Source of the DNA: Alkalispirochaeta americana
GTDB lineage: Bacteria > Spirochaetota > Spirochaetia > DSM-27196 > Alkalispirochaetaceae
Assembly (NCBI RefSeq): GCF_900156105.1
Contig: NZ_FTMS01000009.1
Span: 88,549 to 152,548, forward strand
Reading direction: 5' to 3'
DNA length: 64,000 nucleotides
This document shows, piece by piece, positions 45,061 through 54,346 of this stretch. Each line of letters opens with the position of its first letter. Positions within the stretch are counted from its first letter, which is position 1. The notes below the pieces were generated by a model. The model did not search any database and was not told where the DNA came from. It saw nothing but the letters and a program-made list of their open reading frames with translations. The position numbers were made by a program, and so were the translations under genes.

Positions 45061-45991
45061 CCAGGGTTGTTTCGATCATTCCCTGGGCAAGAAGAAATTC
45101 CACATCCTCGGAGAGACTTGCCAGATCATCCGGGGAAAGGTGCATCATGAAATCGCCCCATTCGTAGAGCTTCCAGGCATCTTCCAGAGAGATCTCGTGC
45201 TCGGCGGCGCCGATAGCGATTGCCTCCTCGAGATTCTCCTCGATAAAGGCAAGAGCCCGCTCCTGGACCTGGCGATAGCGCTCCACCAGATCGGGGTGGT
45301 GCTCCAGAAACCGGGGCCGCACACCCACCACAAGCTTCGGCACAACGTACCCCTCGGCCGTGGCGATCAAGGAATAGCCCGCCTCCTGATTGCGAATAAT
45401 AAGGCTCGCTGCCTGCAGCGCTGCATCGACCTCTCCCGCCAGCAGAGCCATCCGGGCCTGGGGAAGCCCCATGGAGAAGAACTCGATGTCTTCTTCGCTC
45501 ATGCCGTGGGCATCCAGGGCCGAGACCAGAATCTGGTGAAGAACCGTTCCCTTGGGACCAGCCACGCGGGCTCCCCGCAGATCGGCCACCGAAGAGGGGC
45601 CATCAGGGCCAGCCATAATCCCGAAGGTCTGCTGGGGCCTGCTGAAACCAGCTGCAATGATTACCTCATTTCCGGCAGCGTTGGAGAGGATCACCGATGT
45701 GCTATTGATCACCGAGGCGATATCGAGACTTCCGGCAGCCATGGCTGTTGCCTGATGCGCTCCCGAGGTGATCTCGTGCCAGTTGATGGTGATGCCCTGG
45801 GGAGCAAACTCCTCCTCCAGAAGGCCCTTTTCGCGCATGATGATAATGGGCAGATTAAAGGGCGAGGTTACGTAGGAAACATTGATCTCCGAGGGAACCT
45901 GCGCCTCCTTGCGTCCGGCCGAGACAAAGAGAACAAGACTTGCCAGCACCAGAAGAAGTGCAGAAACAGATACGGTGTAGGACCGCTTCAT
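45020..45991 (-). CDS. ABC transporter substrate-binding protein, NMT1/SsuA-like
   Basis: Periplasmic binding protein of 323 residues with a signal peptide (about 1-25, ending FVSAGRKEAQ). The fold is the SsuA/ThiY group: VTSPFNLPIIIMREKGLLEE, GSLDIASVINSTSV and ADLRGARVAGPKGTVLHQ. The ligand is not readable; sulfonates, nitrate, pyrimidines and aromatic acids all use this fold. First gene of the four-gene operon, behind a strong promoter. Confidence 0.9.
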   Translation of the reverse strand: MKRSYTVSVSALLLVLASLVLFVSAGRKEAQVPSEINVSYVTSPFNLPIIIMREKGLLEEEFAPQGITINWHEITSGAHQATAMAAGSLDIASVINSTSVILSNAAGNEVIIAAGFSRPQQTFGIMAGPDGPSSVADLRGARVAGPKGTVLHQILVSALDAHGMSEEDIEFFSMGLPQARMALLAGEVDAALQAASLIIRNQEAGYSLIATAEGYVVPKLVVGVRPRFLEHHPDLVERYRQVQERALAFIEENLEEAIAIGAAEHEISLEDAWKLYEWGDFMMHLSPDDLASLSEDVEFLLAQGMIETTLDALSFVDEAALAR

Positions 45992-46032
45992 GGGAAACCC
46001 CTTTCGTCTATTCTTCAGAATTGATGACTAGG

Positions 46033-46061
46033 GTTATAATCAAAACATCGTTGCGCGTCAA
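46033..46061 (-). promoter_or_regulatory. Promoter of the SsuABC-like operon
   Basis: On the minus strand TTGACG, a 17-base spacer and TATAAC, about 40 bases before the binding-protein ATG. Confidence 0.78.
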
Positions 46062-46079
46062 TAACATTATTCGCTCAAC

Positions 46080-47378
46080 CTAACAAGAACTTCCGGGCCT
46101 GGAAATTCTCAGAAACACCGCTGCCGTGCCCATGAGAAACGAGAACGCCAAAAACAGCCCCTGGAACCCCGCATTATCCACCAAGCCCCCCCCTGCCGCA
46201 GGCCCCGCGACAAGGGCTGTCTGGGAGGCTGCGTAATAGAGACCGGTATACAACCCGACCCGCCGGGAACCACCCATGTCCCAGAGCAGGGGCAAACAGT
46301 TCGTGGTCAGAATCACCCAGGCCGCACCCAGCAGAAACAGAAGCCCCCAAAAGATAAAAAGAGCCACCCCGGATCCCGCTTCAGCCGCCCGGGCGTTCAG
46401 ACAGGCCCCCAAACCAACCAGCACAAGCAGCACCAGGGCGAGGGTCATCATTCTCCGCCGCCCCCATCGGGCTGCCAGGATTCCCCCGGGTATCGCAAAA
46501 AGCGTTTGCGAGACCGCAAGCATGCCGTAGGAGAGAGTTGCGCCAGCCTCCCCTGCGCCCAGATGGTCCCTGGCGTACATGGTAAGAAAGGGAACCACCA
46601 GCATCCAGGCAAAAAACCAGCACAACACCGCCCCGAAAACCGGCAGGGATCCTCCGGATCCGGAGGCGAGAATCTCCCGAAGTGATTCCCTCACGCCAGG
46701 GCGCCCGTCATCGGCGTGTCCATCGCCGGGGAGAGCATCTTTCCTTTCTTTAACATTCAGGAAGAGGAAGGCCGTAGAGAAGAGGATAAGGACTGCGATG
46801 ATCCAGAAGGGAAGAACCCTTCGAAGCGCTCCCACTCCAGGAACTATCACAACCACGGCGATGAGAGGGGCCAGAAGCACCGTGGACGTTATACCCGCCA
46901 CCCCCGCCATCATGTTGATCACTCCGTTTGACTGCGATCGATGCCGGGGAGGAACCAGGTCGGGCATAAGCGAGACAATGGGACCCCGGGCAGCGTGGCG
47001 GAAGAAGTTCATCGCCGCCAGAGCCCCCACAAGAACGGCAAAGCTCCGGTGGGCAGCCAGGGGAACTACTGCCAGGGAAAGTGCCGCCAGGGGAAGAAAG
47101 AAGAGAATGTAGGGCATGCGTTTTCCCAGGACAGTCTCCGTGCGATCCGAGAGAGTTGAAAAAAGCGGGATCACCAGGGGAGCGATCAGATTAAGAAGGC
47201 TCAGAACAACCCCAACCGACGCCGATGTGGAGAGATAATCGGCAAGCATAAGAGGGATGTAGGCACTGTACATGGGCTCAATGAGAGCCACTGTAAAAAA
47301 ACCGCTCCCTATCACAAGGGAGCGGCGGTACATTCGCCGGGAAGACATCTCCCCGGCCCTGATATCATTGTTCTTCAT
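46080..47378 (-). CDS. Major facilitator superfamily transporter
   Basis: Inner-membrane carrier of 432 residues with about 12 helices. The loop LSDRTETVLGKRMPYI between helices 2 and 3 resembles the GPH/SLC45-type sugar carriers rather than drug exporters. AGGA sits about five bases before the ATG. It follows the ugpE-like gene by 28 bases on the same strand, so it may be the last gene of that operon and carry a related sugar or sugar phosphate. Confidence 0.85.
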   Translation of the reverse strand: MKNNDIRAGEMSSRRMYRRSLVIGSGFFTVALIEPMYSAYIPLMLADYLSTSASVGVVLSLLNLIAPLVIPLFSTLSDRTETVLGKRMPYILFFLPLAALSLAVVPLAAHRSFAVLVGALAAMNFFRHAARGPIVSLMPDLVPPRHRSQSNGVINMMAGVAGITSTVLLAPLIAVVVIVPGVGALRRVLPFWIIAVLILFSTAFLFLNVKERKDALPGDGHADDGRPGVRESLREILASGSGGSLPVFGAVLCWFFAWMLVVPFLTMYARDHLGAGEAGATLSYGMLAVSQTLFAIPGGILAARWGRRRMMTLALVLLVLVGLGACLNARAAEAGSGVALFIFWGLLFLLGAAWVILTTNCLPLLWDMGGSRRVGLYTGLYYAASQTALVAGPAAGGGLVDNAGFQGLFLAFSFLMGTAAVFLRISRPGSSC

Positions 47379-47406
47379 CGATTCCTGCCCCAGGAAATGT
47401 CTTGGG

Positions 47407-48264
47407 CTATTTTTCCGACTCCGTCAACCCCTTCACAAAAAGCTTCTGCATACTCAGAACGATAACAATCGTGGGAATCATGGCAATGATGGTTATAGCC
47501 ATCACAATATGCCAATCCGCCTGGTGGTCGGCCGTGGCCAGCATGCGGCTCAGTCCGATCATGAGCGTCCAGAAACGCCGCTCCGTCGTGGCGATCAGAG
47601 GCCAGAGATACTGATTCCAGCCATAGACGAACTGAATTACCACCAGCGTCGCGATGGGAGTTCGCGACATGGGCACCAGGATGGATCGAAAAAACCTCAT
47701 GGGGCTCGCCCCGTCCATTTTTGCCGCCTCTATCAGCTCGTCGGGTATGGTCATGAAGTACTGGCGGAAAAGGAACGTAGCTGTCGCCGAAACCGCCAGA
47801 GGCATGATCAATCCCGGATAACTGTTGAGCAAGCCCATGTCGGAGACCATCTGGTAGGTGGGTACAATACGAACCTCCACGGGGAGCATGAGGGTAAAGA
47901 GCACCAGCCAGAAGGCGATTCCCCGGCCAGGGAAACGGAAAAAGACGATACCAAAGGAAGAAAGGAGCGAGATAATTATCTTGGAAATGGTAATTCCCAG
48001 CGCCATGATCGCACTGTTCTGAACCATAACCATCGCACCAATTCCCTGAGCTCCGCCTAATCCCCGTCCCCCGACAAAGAACGCGTTATAGTAGTTGTTG
48101 AACAACTCCCGCCCCGGGAAAAAGGGCATGGGTCGCTGAAAGATCTCTTCCAGCCGCAGCGTAGAGGCAACAAAGGTAATGTAGATCGGGAACATTACCA
48201 CCAGACAACCAATTAAAAGAAAGGTGTGCCGGAACACCCTTGTTCGCAAAGGATCAGTAATCAT
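47407..48264 (-). CDS. ugpE: ABC sugar/glycerol-3-phosphate permease, UgpE type
   Basis: Second membrane subunit of a CUT1 importer, 285 residues, about six helices, with the EAA loop EAAKMDGASPMRFFRSILVPM in pieces EAAKMDGASP and FRSILVPMS. QFVYGWNQYLWPL is typical of UgpE/MalG. Begins 11 bases after the ugpA-like gene. Confidence 0.9.
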   Translation of the reverse strand: MITDPLRTRVFRHTFLLIGCLVVMFPIYITFVASTLRLEEIFQRPMPFFPGRELFNNYYNAFFVGGRGLGGAQGIGAMVMVQNSAIMALGITISKIIISLLSSFGIVFFRFPGRGIAFWLVLFTLMLPVEVRIVPTYQMVSDMGLLNSYPGLIMPLAVSATATFLFRQYFMTIPDELIEAAKMDGASPMRFFRSILVPMSRTPIATLVVIQFVYGWNQYLWPLIATTERRFWTLMIGLSRMLATADHQADWHIVMAITIIAMIPTIVIVLSMQKLFVKGLTESEK

Positions 48265-48275
48265 CGCCTCATCTC

Positions 48276-49160
48276 CTAGTAGACAACTTTTCGTTCCGCA
48301 AAGCGGAACTGCAAGGCAACCACGGTTACCACAAAGGCCATGAGAATCACCGACTGTGCCGCCGATCCTCCAAAATCAAGGCCACGGAAACCGTCACGGT
48401 AAATCCGGTATACCATGGTAGCTGTGGCGTTGCTGGGCCCTCCCTGCGTAAGCTGATGAATGACCGGAAAGGTTTCAAAAAAGGTGTAGATAAAGTTCAT
48501 GATCACCAGAAAAAAGGTCGTGGGTGAAAGCAACGGGAAGGTAATCTTCCAGAACCGCACTGCCGGCGAAGCACCATCAATTGCGGCGCTCTCAATGAGC
48601 GAGTCCGGTATGCTCTGCATGCCACCCAAATAAAAGAGAAAATTGTAGGCAATTCTCTGCCATGATGCCGCCAGGACCACCAGGAAAAAGGCCTGGCCGG
48701 GGATGATCGTGTGATTCCAGCGGACTCCAACCATGCGCAACCCGTAGGATATCAAACCGACGGAAGGACTGAAGAGGAAGAACCACATAACACCCGCCAC
48801 AAGCGGAGCAACTGCGTAGGGGGCAATAATAACTGTCCGGTAAACAATGGCTCTTTTCCCTATTCCCGTTGACAGGGCCGACAGAAACAAGGCGATCGCC
48901 ATAGTGGAGGCTGCCACAGAAAAGGCAAAACCCAGGGTTGTCCAGATAGCCCTGACATAAAGCGGCTCCGACAAAACGCGCTGAAAGTTTTCAAACCCGA
49001 CAAAAACCCGGGAGATCCCGAAGGCATCCTCCCGAAAAACCGACTGCAACAAAGCCTGGGCGGCCGGAAATATGAAGAAGGCCAGCACCAAAATAACTTC
49101 CGGAGCTATGAGCAGGTAGGGCAGCCCCTTCTCTTTGAAAATAACTCTTTTGCCCATCAT
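48276..49160 (-). CDS. ugpA: ABC sugar/glycerol-3-phosphate permease, UgpA type
   Basis: First membrane subunit, 294 residues from the ATG at 49160, matching UgpA length. Family features are PYLLIAPEVILVLAFFIFPA, an EAA-type loop ESAAIDGASPAVRFWKITFP and HQLTQGGPSNAT. GGAGG is 11 bases upstream. The frame extends to 49304, but that region contains two hairpins of the ugpB-ugpA spacer and is not coding. Confidence 0.9.
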   Translation of the reverse strand: MMGKRVIFKEKGLPYLLIAPEVILVLAFFIFPAAQALLQSVFREDAFGISRVFVGFENFQRVLSEPLYVRAIWTTLGFAFSVAASTMAIALFLSALSTGIGKRAIVYRTVIIAPYAVAPLVAGVMWFFLFSPSVGLISYGLRMVGVRWNHTIIPGQAFFLVVLAASWQRIAYNFLFYLGGMQSIPDSLIESAAIDGASPAVRFWKITFPLLSPTTFFLVIMNFIYTFFETFPVIHQLTQGGPSNATATMVYRIYRDGFRGLDFGGSAAQSVILMAFVVTVVALQFRFAERKVVY

Positions 49161-49196
49161 GGGGATTGATTCCTCCGTACTCTCAGAGATAAAGAT

Positions 49197-49228
49197 GCCG
49201 GGGCCCCCACGGTCCTGGGGACCCCGGC
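49197..49228 (-). terminator. Intercistronic hairpin between ugpB and ugpA
   Basis: A 12-bp stem with one G-T wobble (GCCGGGGTCCCC / GGGGGCCCCGGC on the minus strand) and an 8-base loop, without T-run. Likely an RNA-stabilising or attenuating structure that favours the binding-protein message. Confidence 0.6.
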
Positions 49229-49273
49229 GCAGAAATGGTAGGACGAAACCCGTCCTCGTGTTGAATCTTCGCT

Positions 49274-49310
49274 TGCCGGGTGCACGCGCCCAAGGCGGCC
49301 TCACCCGGCA
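49274..49310 (-). terminator. Second hairpin after ugpB
   Basis: Perfect 9-bp stem TGCCGGGTG (49274-49282) / CACCCGGCA (49302-49310), 20 bases after the ugpB stop in the direction of transcription; no T-run. Confidence 0.55.
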
Positions 49311-49329
49311 TCATAATGCGGGCCTCAGA

Positions 49330-50673
49330 TTATTGGACGGTCCGCTCAAACTCCCGAAGCAGGGCGTTGCCCCGTGATACGGCCTGGTCCAGAGCCCGCT
49401 GGGCGGTCATCTCGCCGGTCAGAGCCGCTTCCATCCCGTCCAGGATCACGTTGCGAACCTGGGGAAACATTCCGAACCGGAGCCCCCGGGAGTTGTCCGT
49501 GGGAGGATTCAGAGTGATCTGGGAGATAGCGGTGTTGTGAATGGGGATCTTGTCGTAAAACCCCTGCTCCCGAGAAAGTTCCCAGGCGGCGTAGGTCACG
49601 GGAAGATACCCGCTGAACTGATGCCATTCGGCCTGAACCTCGGCAGAACTCAGGTAGGCGAAGAACTCGGCAATCCCCTGGTATTCCGCATCGCTGTGAC
49701 CGCCCATAACCCAGAGAGACCCGCCACCGATGATGGAGTTCTGGGGGGCTCCTGCTACATCGGGCCAGTAGGGGAGAAAGCCGGCGCTGAACTCGAAATT
49801 GGCGGTGCGGGCGATCCCTGCGTAGGCAGCCGAGGAGGCGATGTACATGGGAACGTCACCGGAAGTGAAAAGCGGTGTTGCATCACCACGGCGTCCACCG
49901 TACTGAAAGACACCATTTTTCTGCCAGTCTACCAACTGCTGCAAATGGCGCACACGCACTTCATCGTTGAAGACCAGTTCAGCGTCCCACCCGAGCATTC
50001 CGTTTGCCCTGGTTCCAAGGGGAACATCATGCCAAGCGGAAAAGTTTTCCATCTGTGTCCACGAAGGCCACTGGAAGGTAAATCCTGCAGAATAGTTACC
50101 CGTCGCCATCAGCTTTTCGGCTGCTTCGGCTACTTCCGGCCAGGTTGAGGGAGGATCGTGAGGATCCAGTCCCGCTTCCCGAAAGGCATCGATGTTGTAG
50201 TAGAAGATCGGCGTGGAACTGTTAAAGGGAAAAGAGAGCATGTTTCCTTCCAGGTCCGAATAGTAAGCGGTAACCTGAGAGAGATACTCGTCCTTGTTCA
50301 TGGGCATACCTGCATCGGCCATGAGCTCGTAGACAGGCTTGATGACCTGGCGGCTTCCCATGAACGTGCCGGTTCCAACCTCGTAGACCTGCAGAATGTG
50401 GGGTTGATTACCCGCACGGTACGCAGCAATCGCGCTGGTCATGGCCTCTTCGTAATCGCCCTGCTCCACCACGTTGATCACGTATTTGTCCTGGCGGCTG
50501 TTAAAATCGGCAGCCATTTCCTCTATACGCTGTCCCAGATCTCCACCCAGACCGATCCACATCTCAAGTTCCATCGGATAGTCGGGGCGAGCTTCTTCTT
50601 TTGCTCCTCCTGCAAAGGCCATGGCAGCCACACCTGCAAGACAAACACCAACAAACAACAGCTTTCGTATCAT
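49330..50673 (-). CDS. ugpB: Glycerol-3-phosphate-type ABC binding protein, UgpB family
   Basis: Periplasmic solute-binding protein of 447 residues with a clear signal peptide (LLFVGVCLAGVAAMAFAGG). The segment QGDYEEAMTSAIAAYRAGN followed by PHILQVYEVGTGTFM is the UgpB hallmark, and FPFNSSTPIFYYN and GGGSLWVM also match. AAGGAGG five bases before ATG 50673 fixes the start. Heads an operon with ugpA, ugpE and perhaps the MFS gene; no ATPase gene is present, so a shared CUT1 ATPase must be encoded elsewhere. Confidence 0.9.
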   Translation of the reverse strand: MIRKLLFVGVCLAGVAAMAFAGGAKEEARPDYPMELEMWIGLGGDLGQRIEEMAADFNSRQDKYVINVVEQGDYEEAMTSAIAAYRAGNQPHILQVYEVGTGTFMGSRQVIKPVYELMADAGMPMNKDEYLSQVTAYYSDLEGNMLSFPFNSSTPIFYYNIDAFREAGLDPHDPPSTWPEVAEAAEKLMATGNYSAGFTFQWPSWTQMENFSAWHDVPLGTRANGMLGWDAELVFNDEVRVRHLQQLVDWQKNGVFQYGGRRGDATPLFTSGDVPMYIASSAAYAGIARTANFEFSAGFLPYWPDVAGAPQNSIIGGGSLWVMGGHSDAEYQGIAEFFAYLSSAEVQAEWHQFSGYLPVTYAAWELSREQGFYDKIPIHNTAISQITLNPPTDNSRGLRFGMFPQVRNVILDGMEAALTGEMTAQRALDQAVSRGNALLREFERTVQ

Positions 50674-51031
50674 GCGTTCCTCCTTGTCAGAATCTCCGGC
50701 AGCACGTCCCCATGACGCCTTTTCCGGCAATCGATACCCTTAATTTGAAGCACTTCTGTTAGCGCAAAATGAGAATCCAGGCGGTTTTTATTTCTTCCTA
50801 TTAAGAAACTAAACGCTGTAAGCAACCATCTCTCCGCCTCTTCCCTCGTTGCCCGTGGAAAGAAATGCTTGCCATTGGACTTTTTTATTCCTTTCGGCGG
50901 CAATTATCAAAAACCAGCGCCGCCTCCTTGATCAAATGTTAAATCAGGAATAACAGGACGTCAAGGAAAAAAGGTTTTCACGTAAAAGGCTAATCTGATC
51001 CTGGAGAAAAATGACAAAAAAGAGATCGTGA
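50674..51031. other. Intergenic region upstream of ugpB
   Basis: 358 bases between ugpB and mrpD. No gene is supported. On the minus strand TTGATA and TAAAAA are 17 bases apart (near 50886-50914), a weak promoter candidate for ugpB; AT content is higher than in the flanking genes. Confidence 0.4.
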
Positions 51032-52693
51032 TCAGAGGTGAAACAGGACCAGAAAGCCCGCCAGCATTGCCAGGATAAGCCCATCAAGACTTCCCAGGGC
51101 ATGCCCCAGACGCCCGAACGAATCGGAACACCCCGAAAGACGGCAAGTACTGCACCCCTCCCCGGAGGTCATCTCCCTGCTCGGGCGCAGAAGAACATGC
51201 TGGCGCAGGGCCACAAGGAACCCACCGGCAATCAGAAACCCCAAAGCCTCCAGCGAAGATCCCAAGCGAACAAGATCAACCCGCACAACCCCCTGAAACA
51301 GGACCCCCGCCAGAAGAACCAGAAGAGCTATCTGCTCCCGGGGCGAGACACGCACCACCCGCTCCTTTGTCCCAGGAGCGATCATCAGCAAAAAAAGGGT
51401 CCCAAAGGAGGCCGCCGTACCCAAAGCTGCCGCTTTCAGCACCCAATATGCCACCTTTCCAGCGGGACCAACTTCTATCGCGGCGACACCGGCCAACACC
51501 AGCTGCTTTCCTGCAAATCCACTAAACCCGGGCAACCCCATAACGGCTGCCACGGCAACAAGAAAAGCCACCCCCTCCAGAAAGGAGGAGCACCGCATTC
51601 CTCCTTTGCTGCGAAGCATCCTGAAATCGTGCGTACCCAACCCTTCAGCAAGACGCCCCACCAGAAGAAAGAGCAGACTCTTGAAAAGAGCGTGGGCTAC
51701 ACCATGAAACAAAGCAGCTCCCAGAGCGCCCGCAGCGAGGGCTGCCGCGACATACCCCAACTGAGAGATGGAACTATACGCCAAAAGGCGTTTCACATCG
51801 CTTTGAAAAAAGGCCGCAAAGGCCCCCAGAAAGGCCGATACCACCCCCATCCAGAGCAAAGCCTGCACCAGGGGATACTCGGCGCCAGCCTGGATCAATA
51901 ACAGCAACCGATAGAGAACCACCACCCCCGTTTTCAGAAGCACTCCCGAAAGAAAGGCCGACACAGCCGTGGGCGCTTCGCCATGAGCCGAGGGCAACCA
52001 GCCATGAAAAGGCACCAGAGCAACCCGCATGGCAACGCTCCCGATCATGCAGGCCAGACCCAGGCGAAGCGACGAAGACAGCTCGCCGGCGCTGGAAATA
52101 TGCGCCAGCAAAGGACGCAACGCCAGCTCGCCCGTAGCACGATAGAGAAAGAAAAGCCCCAACAGATAAAAGGCGATAGATACTGCCCCCACCACCAGAT
52201 AGCGGAAGGCCGCGTACATCGCACTGGCTCGACCCTGAAAGGCGATGAGAATAACCGCACAGAGCGAAAGGACCTCGAAAAAAACAAAGATGTTAAAGAG
52301 GTCCCCCGCCAGCACCACCCCGCCAACACCGGCCACGGCGATGGAAAAGACAGCAGCGAAGAGACACCCCAGGGAACGATCTCCGGAAGCAAAAAGGAGA
52401 ATAAAAAAGCTGACCCCATACAATAGAGGCCCAAAGACAGCCGCCGGAAAATCAAGAATCAGGAGGATACCCACCTCCGGAGCCCAGCCCCCGACCACCC
52501 CCTCCAGAGGGAGCGCGCCCGAAGACCAGCCCCGGAGCGCCAGGATCAGAAAGACCGCAAAACCCGAGGCGATTCCCGTCAGGGCACAGGCCCACCCCAC
52601 CCGCCGGGCGTGCCAGGTTTCAGCTAGAAGCCCCAGGACAGCTCCCGCCAGGGGAAGCAGAACCGGAAAAAGCAGTGCCTGATCACTTCCCAC
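51032..52693 (-). CDS. mrpD: Mrp/Mbh antiporter large subunit D (MbhH-like)
   Basis: Proton-translocating antiporter subunit related to complex I NuoM/NuoN, 553 residues and about 14 helices. FFEVLSLCAVILIAF, VAMRVALVPFHGWLPSAHGEAPTAVSAFLSGVLLK (in part PFHGWLPSAH and APTAVSAFLSG) and LLAYSSISQLGY are the conserved NDH-like motifs. The start is taken as GTG 52693, which overlaps the mrpC end; the frame runs up to 52759 inside mrpC. Final gene of the antiporter operon. Confidence 0.9.
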   Translation of the reverse strand: MGSDQALLFPVLLPLAGAVLGLLAETWHARRVGWACALTGIASGFAVFLILALRGWSSGALPLEGVVGGWAPEVGILLILDFPAAVFGPLLYGVSFFILLFASGDRSLGCLFAAVFSIAVAGVGGVVLAGDLFNIFVFFEVLSLCAVILIAFQGRASAMYAAFRYLVVGAVSIAFYLLGLFFLYRATGELALRPLLAHISSAGELSSSLRLGLACMIGSVAMRVALVPFHGWLPSAHGEAPTAVSAFLSGVLLKTGVVVLYRLLLLIQAGAEYPLVQALLWMGVVSAFLGAFAAFFQSDVKRLLAYSSISQLGYVAAALAAGALGAALFHGVAHALFKSLLFLLVGRLAEGLGTHDFRMLRSKGGMRCSSFLEGVAFLVAVAAVMGLPGFSGFAGKQLVLAGVAAIEVGPAGKVAYWVLKAAALGTAASFGTLFLLMIAPGTKERVVRVSPREQIALLVLLAGVLFQGVVRVDLVRLGSSLEALGFLIAGGFLVALRQHVLLRPSREMTSGEGCSTCRLSGCSDSFGRLGHALGSLDGLILAMLAGFLVLFHL

Positions 52694-53099
52694 GACCCCC
52701 CCCCTTCCGGCGGAAAAACATCTCGATTTTCGGGATATCGGTAGTTCCCGTGGCATCAAAGATACATTGAATCAGAACCAGAAGGAGGGCCGTAACACAG
52801 ACCCCCACCACAATCGCCGTGAGCATCAGAGCCTGCACCAGAGGGTCAACGGGAATCTCGTCTCCCCGAAAAAGAATGGGAGCATCCTGGCCCGCCCGTT
52901 TTCCCTGAAGTATGAAGATGAGCACCAAAGCGCTATTGAGTACGTTCAGGGCGATCACCTTGGTCACAGCCCGGCGGTTAAGAAGGAGCCCCGCCAGCCC
53001 TACCAGAAAGATCGCTCCCGCCAGATACCACGCCAGACCTCCAGCCGAAACCACGTCGAGCGGGATGAGTCTGACCGGGAAGATCTCTGCCAGAATCAT
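52683..53099 (-). CDS. mrpC: Mrp/Mbh antiporter subunit C (NuoK-like)
   Basis: 138-residue membrane protein with three helices; LVGLAGLLLNRRAVTKVIALNVLNSALVLIF (core NRRAVTKVIALNVLNSA) is the NuoK/MrpC pattern. The ATG overlaps the mrpB stop by one to two bases (TGATG). Its last codons run through a G9 tract that also forms part of the ribosome site of mrpD. Confidence 0.9.
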   Translation of the reverse strand: MILAEIFPVRLIPLDVVSAGGLAWYLAGAIFLVGLAGLLLNRRAVTKVIALNVLNSALVLIFILQGKRAGQDAPILFRGDEIPVDPLVQALMLTAIVVGVCVTALLLVLIQCIFDATGTTDIPKIEMFFRRKGGGRGK

Positions 53100-53533
53100 C
53101 AGGGACGCCTCCGGTCGTCTTCAAAGAGCGTAAGAGCCAGAAGGGTCACACCGCTTCCTACCTTGACCCCGATGAGAGCATTCAACGTCGAGAGAACCAG
53201 CCGTGGGGGGAGCCAGAACCGGTCGCTACCGGCCGCCGGGGGATAGGAAAAGAGGCCTCCCCAGAAAAAAACCCCTCCCAGAGCAACCAGCAGGACCAGA
53301 AAAAAGGCAAAAACTTCGACAAAATGAAGCGCCCTCAGAGGAAAAAGCCGCTCCACGTCGTAAATATCCCGGCCCAGGGCCAGCAAGATCACCGCCGAGG
53401 CAATCACAACCCCGCCCTGAAACCCGCCTCCGGGAGACCGGTGAGCGTAGGCAATCAGGTACAACCCGAAGACCATCACGAAGGGTGCCAGTTTTCGGGA
53501 AATCACATCGAGAAGCTCCGTTCGTCGATTCAT
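53099..53533 (-). CDS. mrpB: Mrp/Mbh antiporter subunit B (MbhF-like)
   Basis: 144-residue membrane protein with four helices; LYLIAYAHRSPGGGFQGGVVIASAVI is the MrpB signature (core HRSPGGGFQGG). Overlaps the preceding gene by four bases and mrpC at its stop. Confidence 0.92.
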   Translation of the reverse strand: MNRRTELLDVISRKLAPFVMVFGLYLIAYAHRSPGGGFQGGVVIASAVILLALGRDIYDVERLFPLRALHFVEVFAFFLVLLVALGGVFFWGGLFSYPPAAGSDRFWLPPRLVLSTLNALIGVKVGSGVTLLALTLFEDDRRRP

Positions 53534-53811
53534 TTCTTTCCCCCGGACCCGGAACCCGCAAAGAAGCTGACGCCCGCCACGGCAAGCATCAGCACGATCG
53601 CCTCACCCATGGTATCGTAGGCGCGAAAGGCAAGGTAGATGGCACTCACCACATTGATCGCTCCCGTTTCTTCTTCGCTGGCCGTGAGGAACCCTGCCCG
53701 CCCCGCCCCGACAGCCTCCTCGCCCGGGGAAGGGACCAGCGCACCCAGGAGGACCCAGCCAAGAAGACCCACCAGGGTCAGAACCAGGAGGTGTCGCGCA
53801 ACCTCTCTCAT
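53530..53811 (-). CDS. MbhE-like subunit (C-terminal MrpA/MrpB-domain piece)
   Basis: 93-residue membrane protein. The segment TGAINVVSAIYLAFRAYDTMGE is the motif shared by MbhE and the C-terminus of fused MrpA (core VVSAIYLAFRAYDTMGE). AGGGAGG lies before ATG 53811; the frame extends to 53853 inside the previous gene. In fused MrpA systems this piece is part of a much larger protein; here it is a separate subunit. Confidence 0.85.
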   Translation of the reverse strand: MREVARHLLVLTLVGLLGWVLLGALVPSPGEEAVGAGRAGFLTASEEETGAINVVSAIYLAFRAYDTMGEAIVLMLAVAGVSFFAGSGSGGKK

Positions 53812-54047
53812 TGAGCCCTCCCTGATACCGATCTGGTATGACGAAGAACCCACACGAAAATCAACGTGGTAACACCAGCCCCCACGGCCGCCTCGGTGAG
53901 CGCCACATCGGGAGCGTCCATCAAATAAAACAGAACGGTACTCACCAGACTAAAGAGCCCCAGCGCCAGAACGCCCACCAGCTCCTTCCGGGCGGTCACT
54001 GCAAGAAGGGACAGGATCAGCTGGATCGTCAGAAGAAGTTCGATCAT
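53808..54047 (-). CDS. MbhD-like (DUF4040) subunit
   Basis: 79-residue membrane protein with two to three helices. FSLVSTVLFYLMDAPDVALTEAAVGAG contains the DUF4040 core APDVALTEAAVGAG that in MrpA lies after the NuoL-like part. Four-base overlaps on both sides. Confidence 0.87.
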   Translation of the reverse strand: MIELLLTIQLILSLLAVTARKELVGVLALGLFSLVSTVLFYLMDAPDVALTEAAVGAGVTTLIFVWVLRHTRSVSGRAQ

Positions 54048-54346
54048 CGCGACCCCCGCCAGGGTATAATGCGCTCCCGCCAGGCGTAGCGGCCGATAAT
54101 ATGCGTTGCCGTGGGGCTCGAAACGAGGAAAAAGAGGAGAAGCACCACAAGCCGCCCTGTGAAGGGGCCCGGATCAACCCAGAAAATTGAGCCGATCAGA
54201 AGCGAAACAACCGCCGTGGTTCCACTCAAAGCACCCGCTTGAAGGCGGCTGTAGACATCGGGCATGAAAAGAACTCCCAGCGTTCCGAGGATCGCGAAAA
54301 AAGCTGCCAGAATGAAAAAGAACCAGCCTAATCCAGCGACAATCAT
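54044..54346 (-). CDS. mrpG: Mrp/Mbh antiporter subunit G
   Basis: 100-residue membrane protein, three helices; LGTLGVLFMPDVYSRLQAGALSGT (core RLQAGALSGT) is the MrpG/MnhG signature. Coupled by four-base overlaps to neighbours. Confidence 0.92.
   Translation of the reverse strand: MIVAGLGWFFFILAAFFAILGTLGVLFMPDVYSRLQAGALSGTTAVVSLLIGSIFWVDPGPFTGRLVVLLLFFLVSSPTATHIIGRYAWRERIIPWRGSR

Noticed and set aside
49161..49304. N-terminal extension of ugpA
   Set aside because: The region contains two hairpins and the extension has no similarity to UgpA, whose usual length is reached from 49160.
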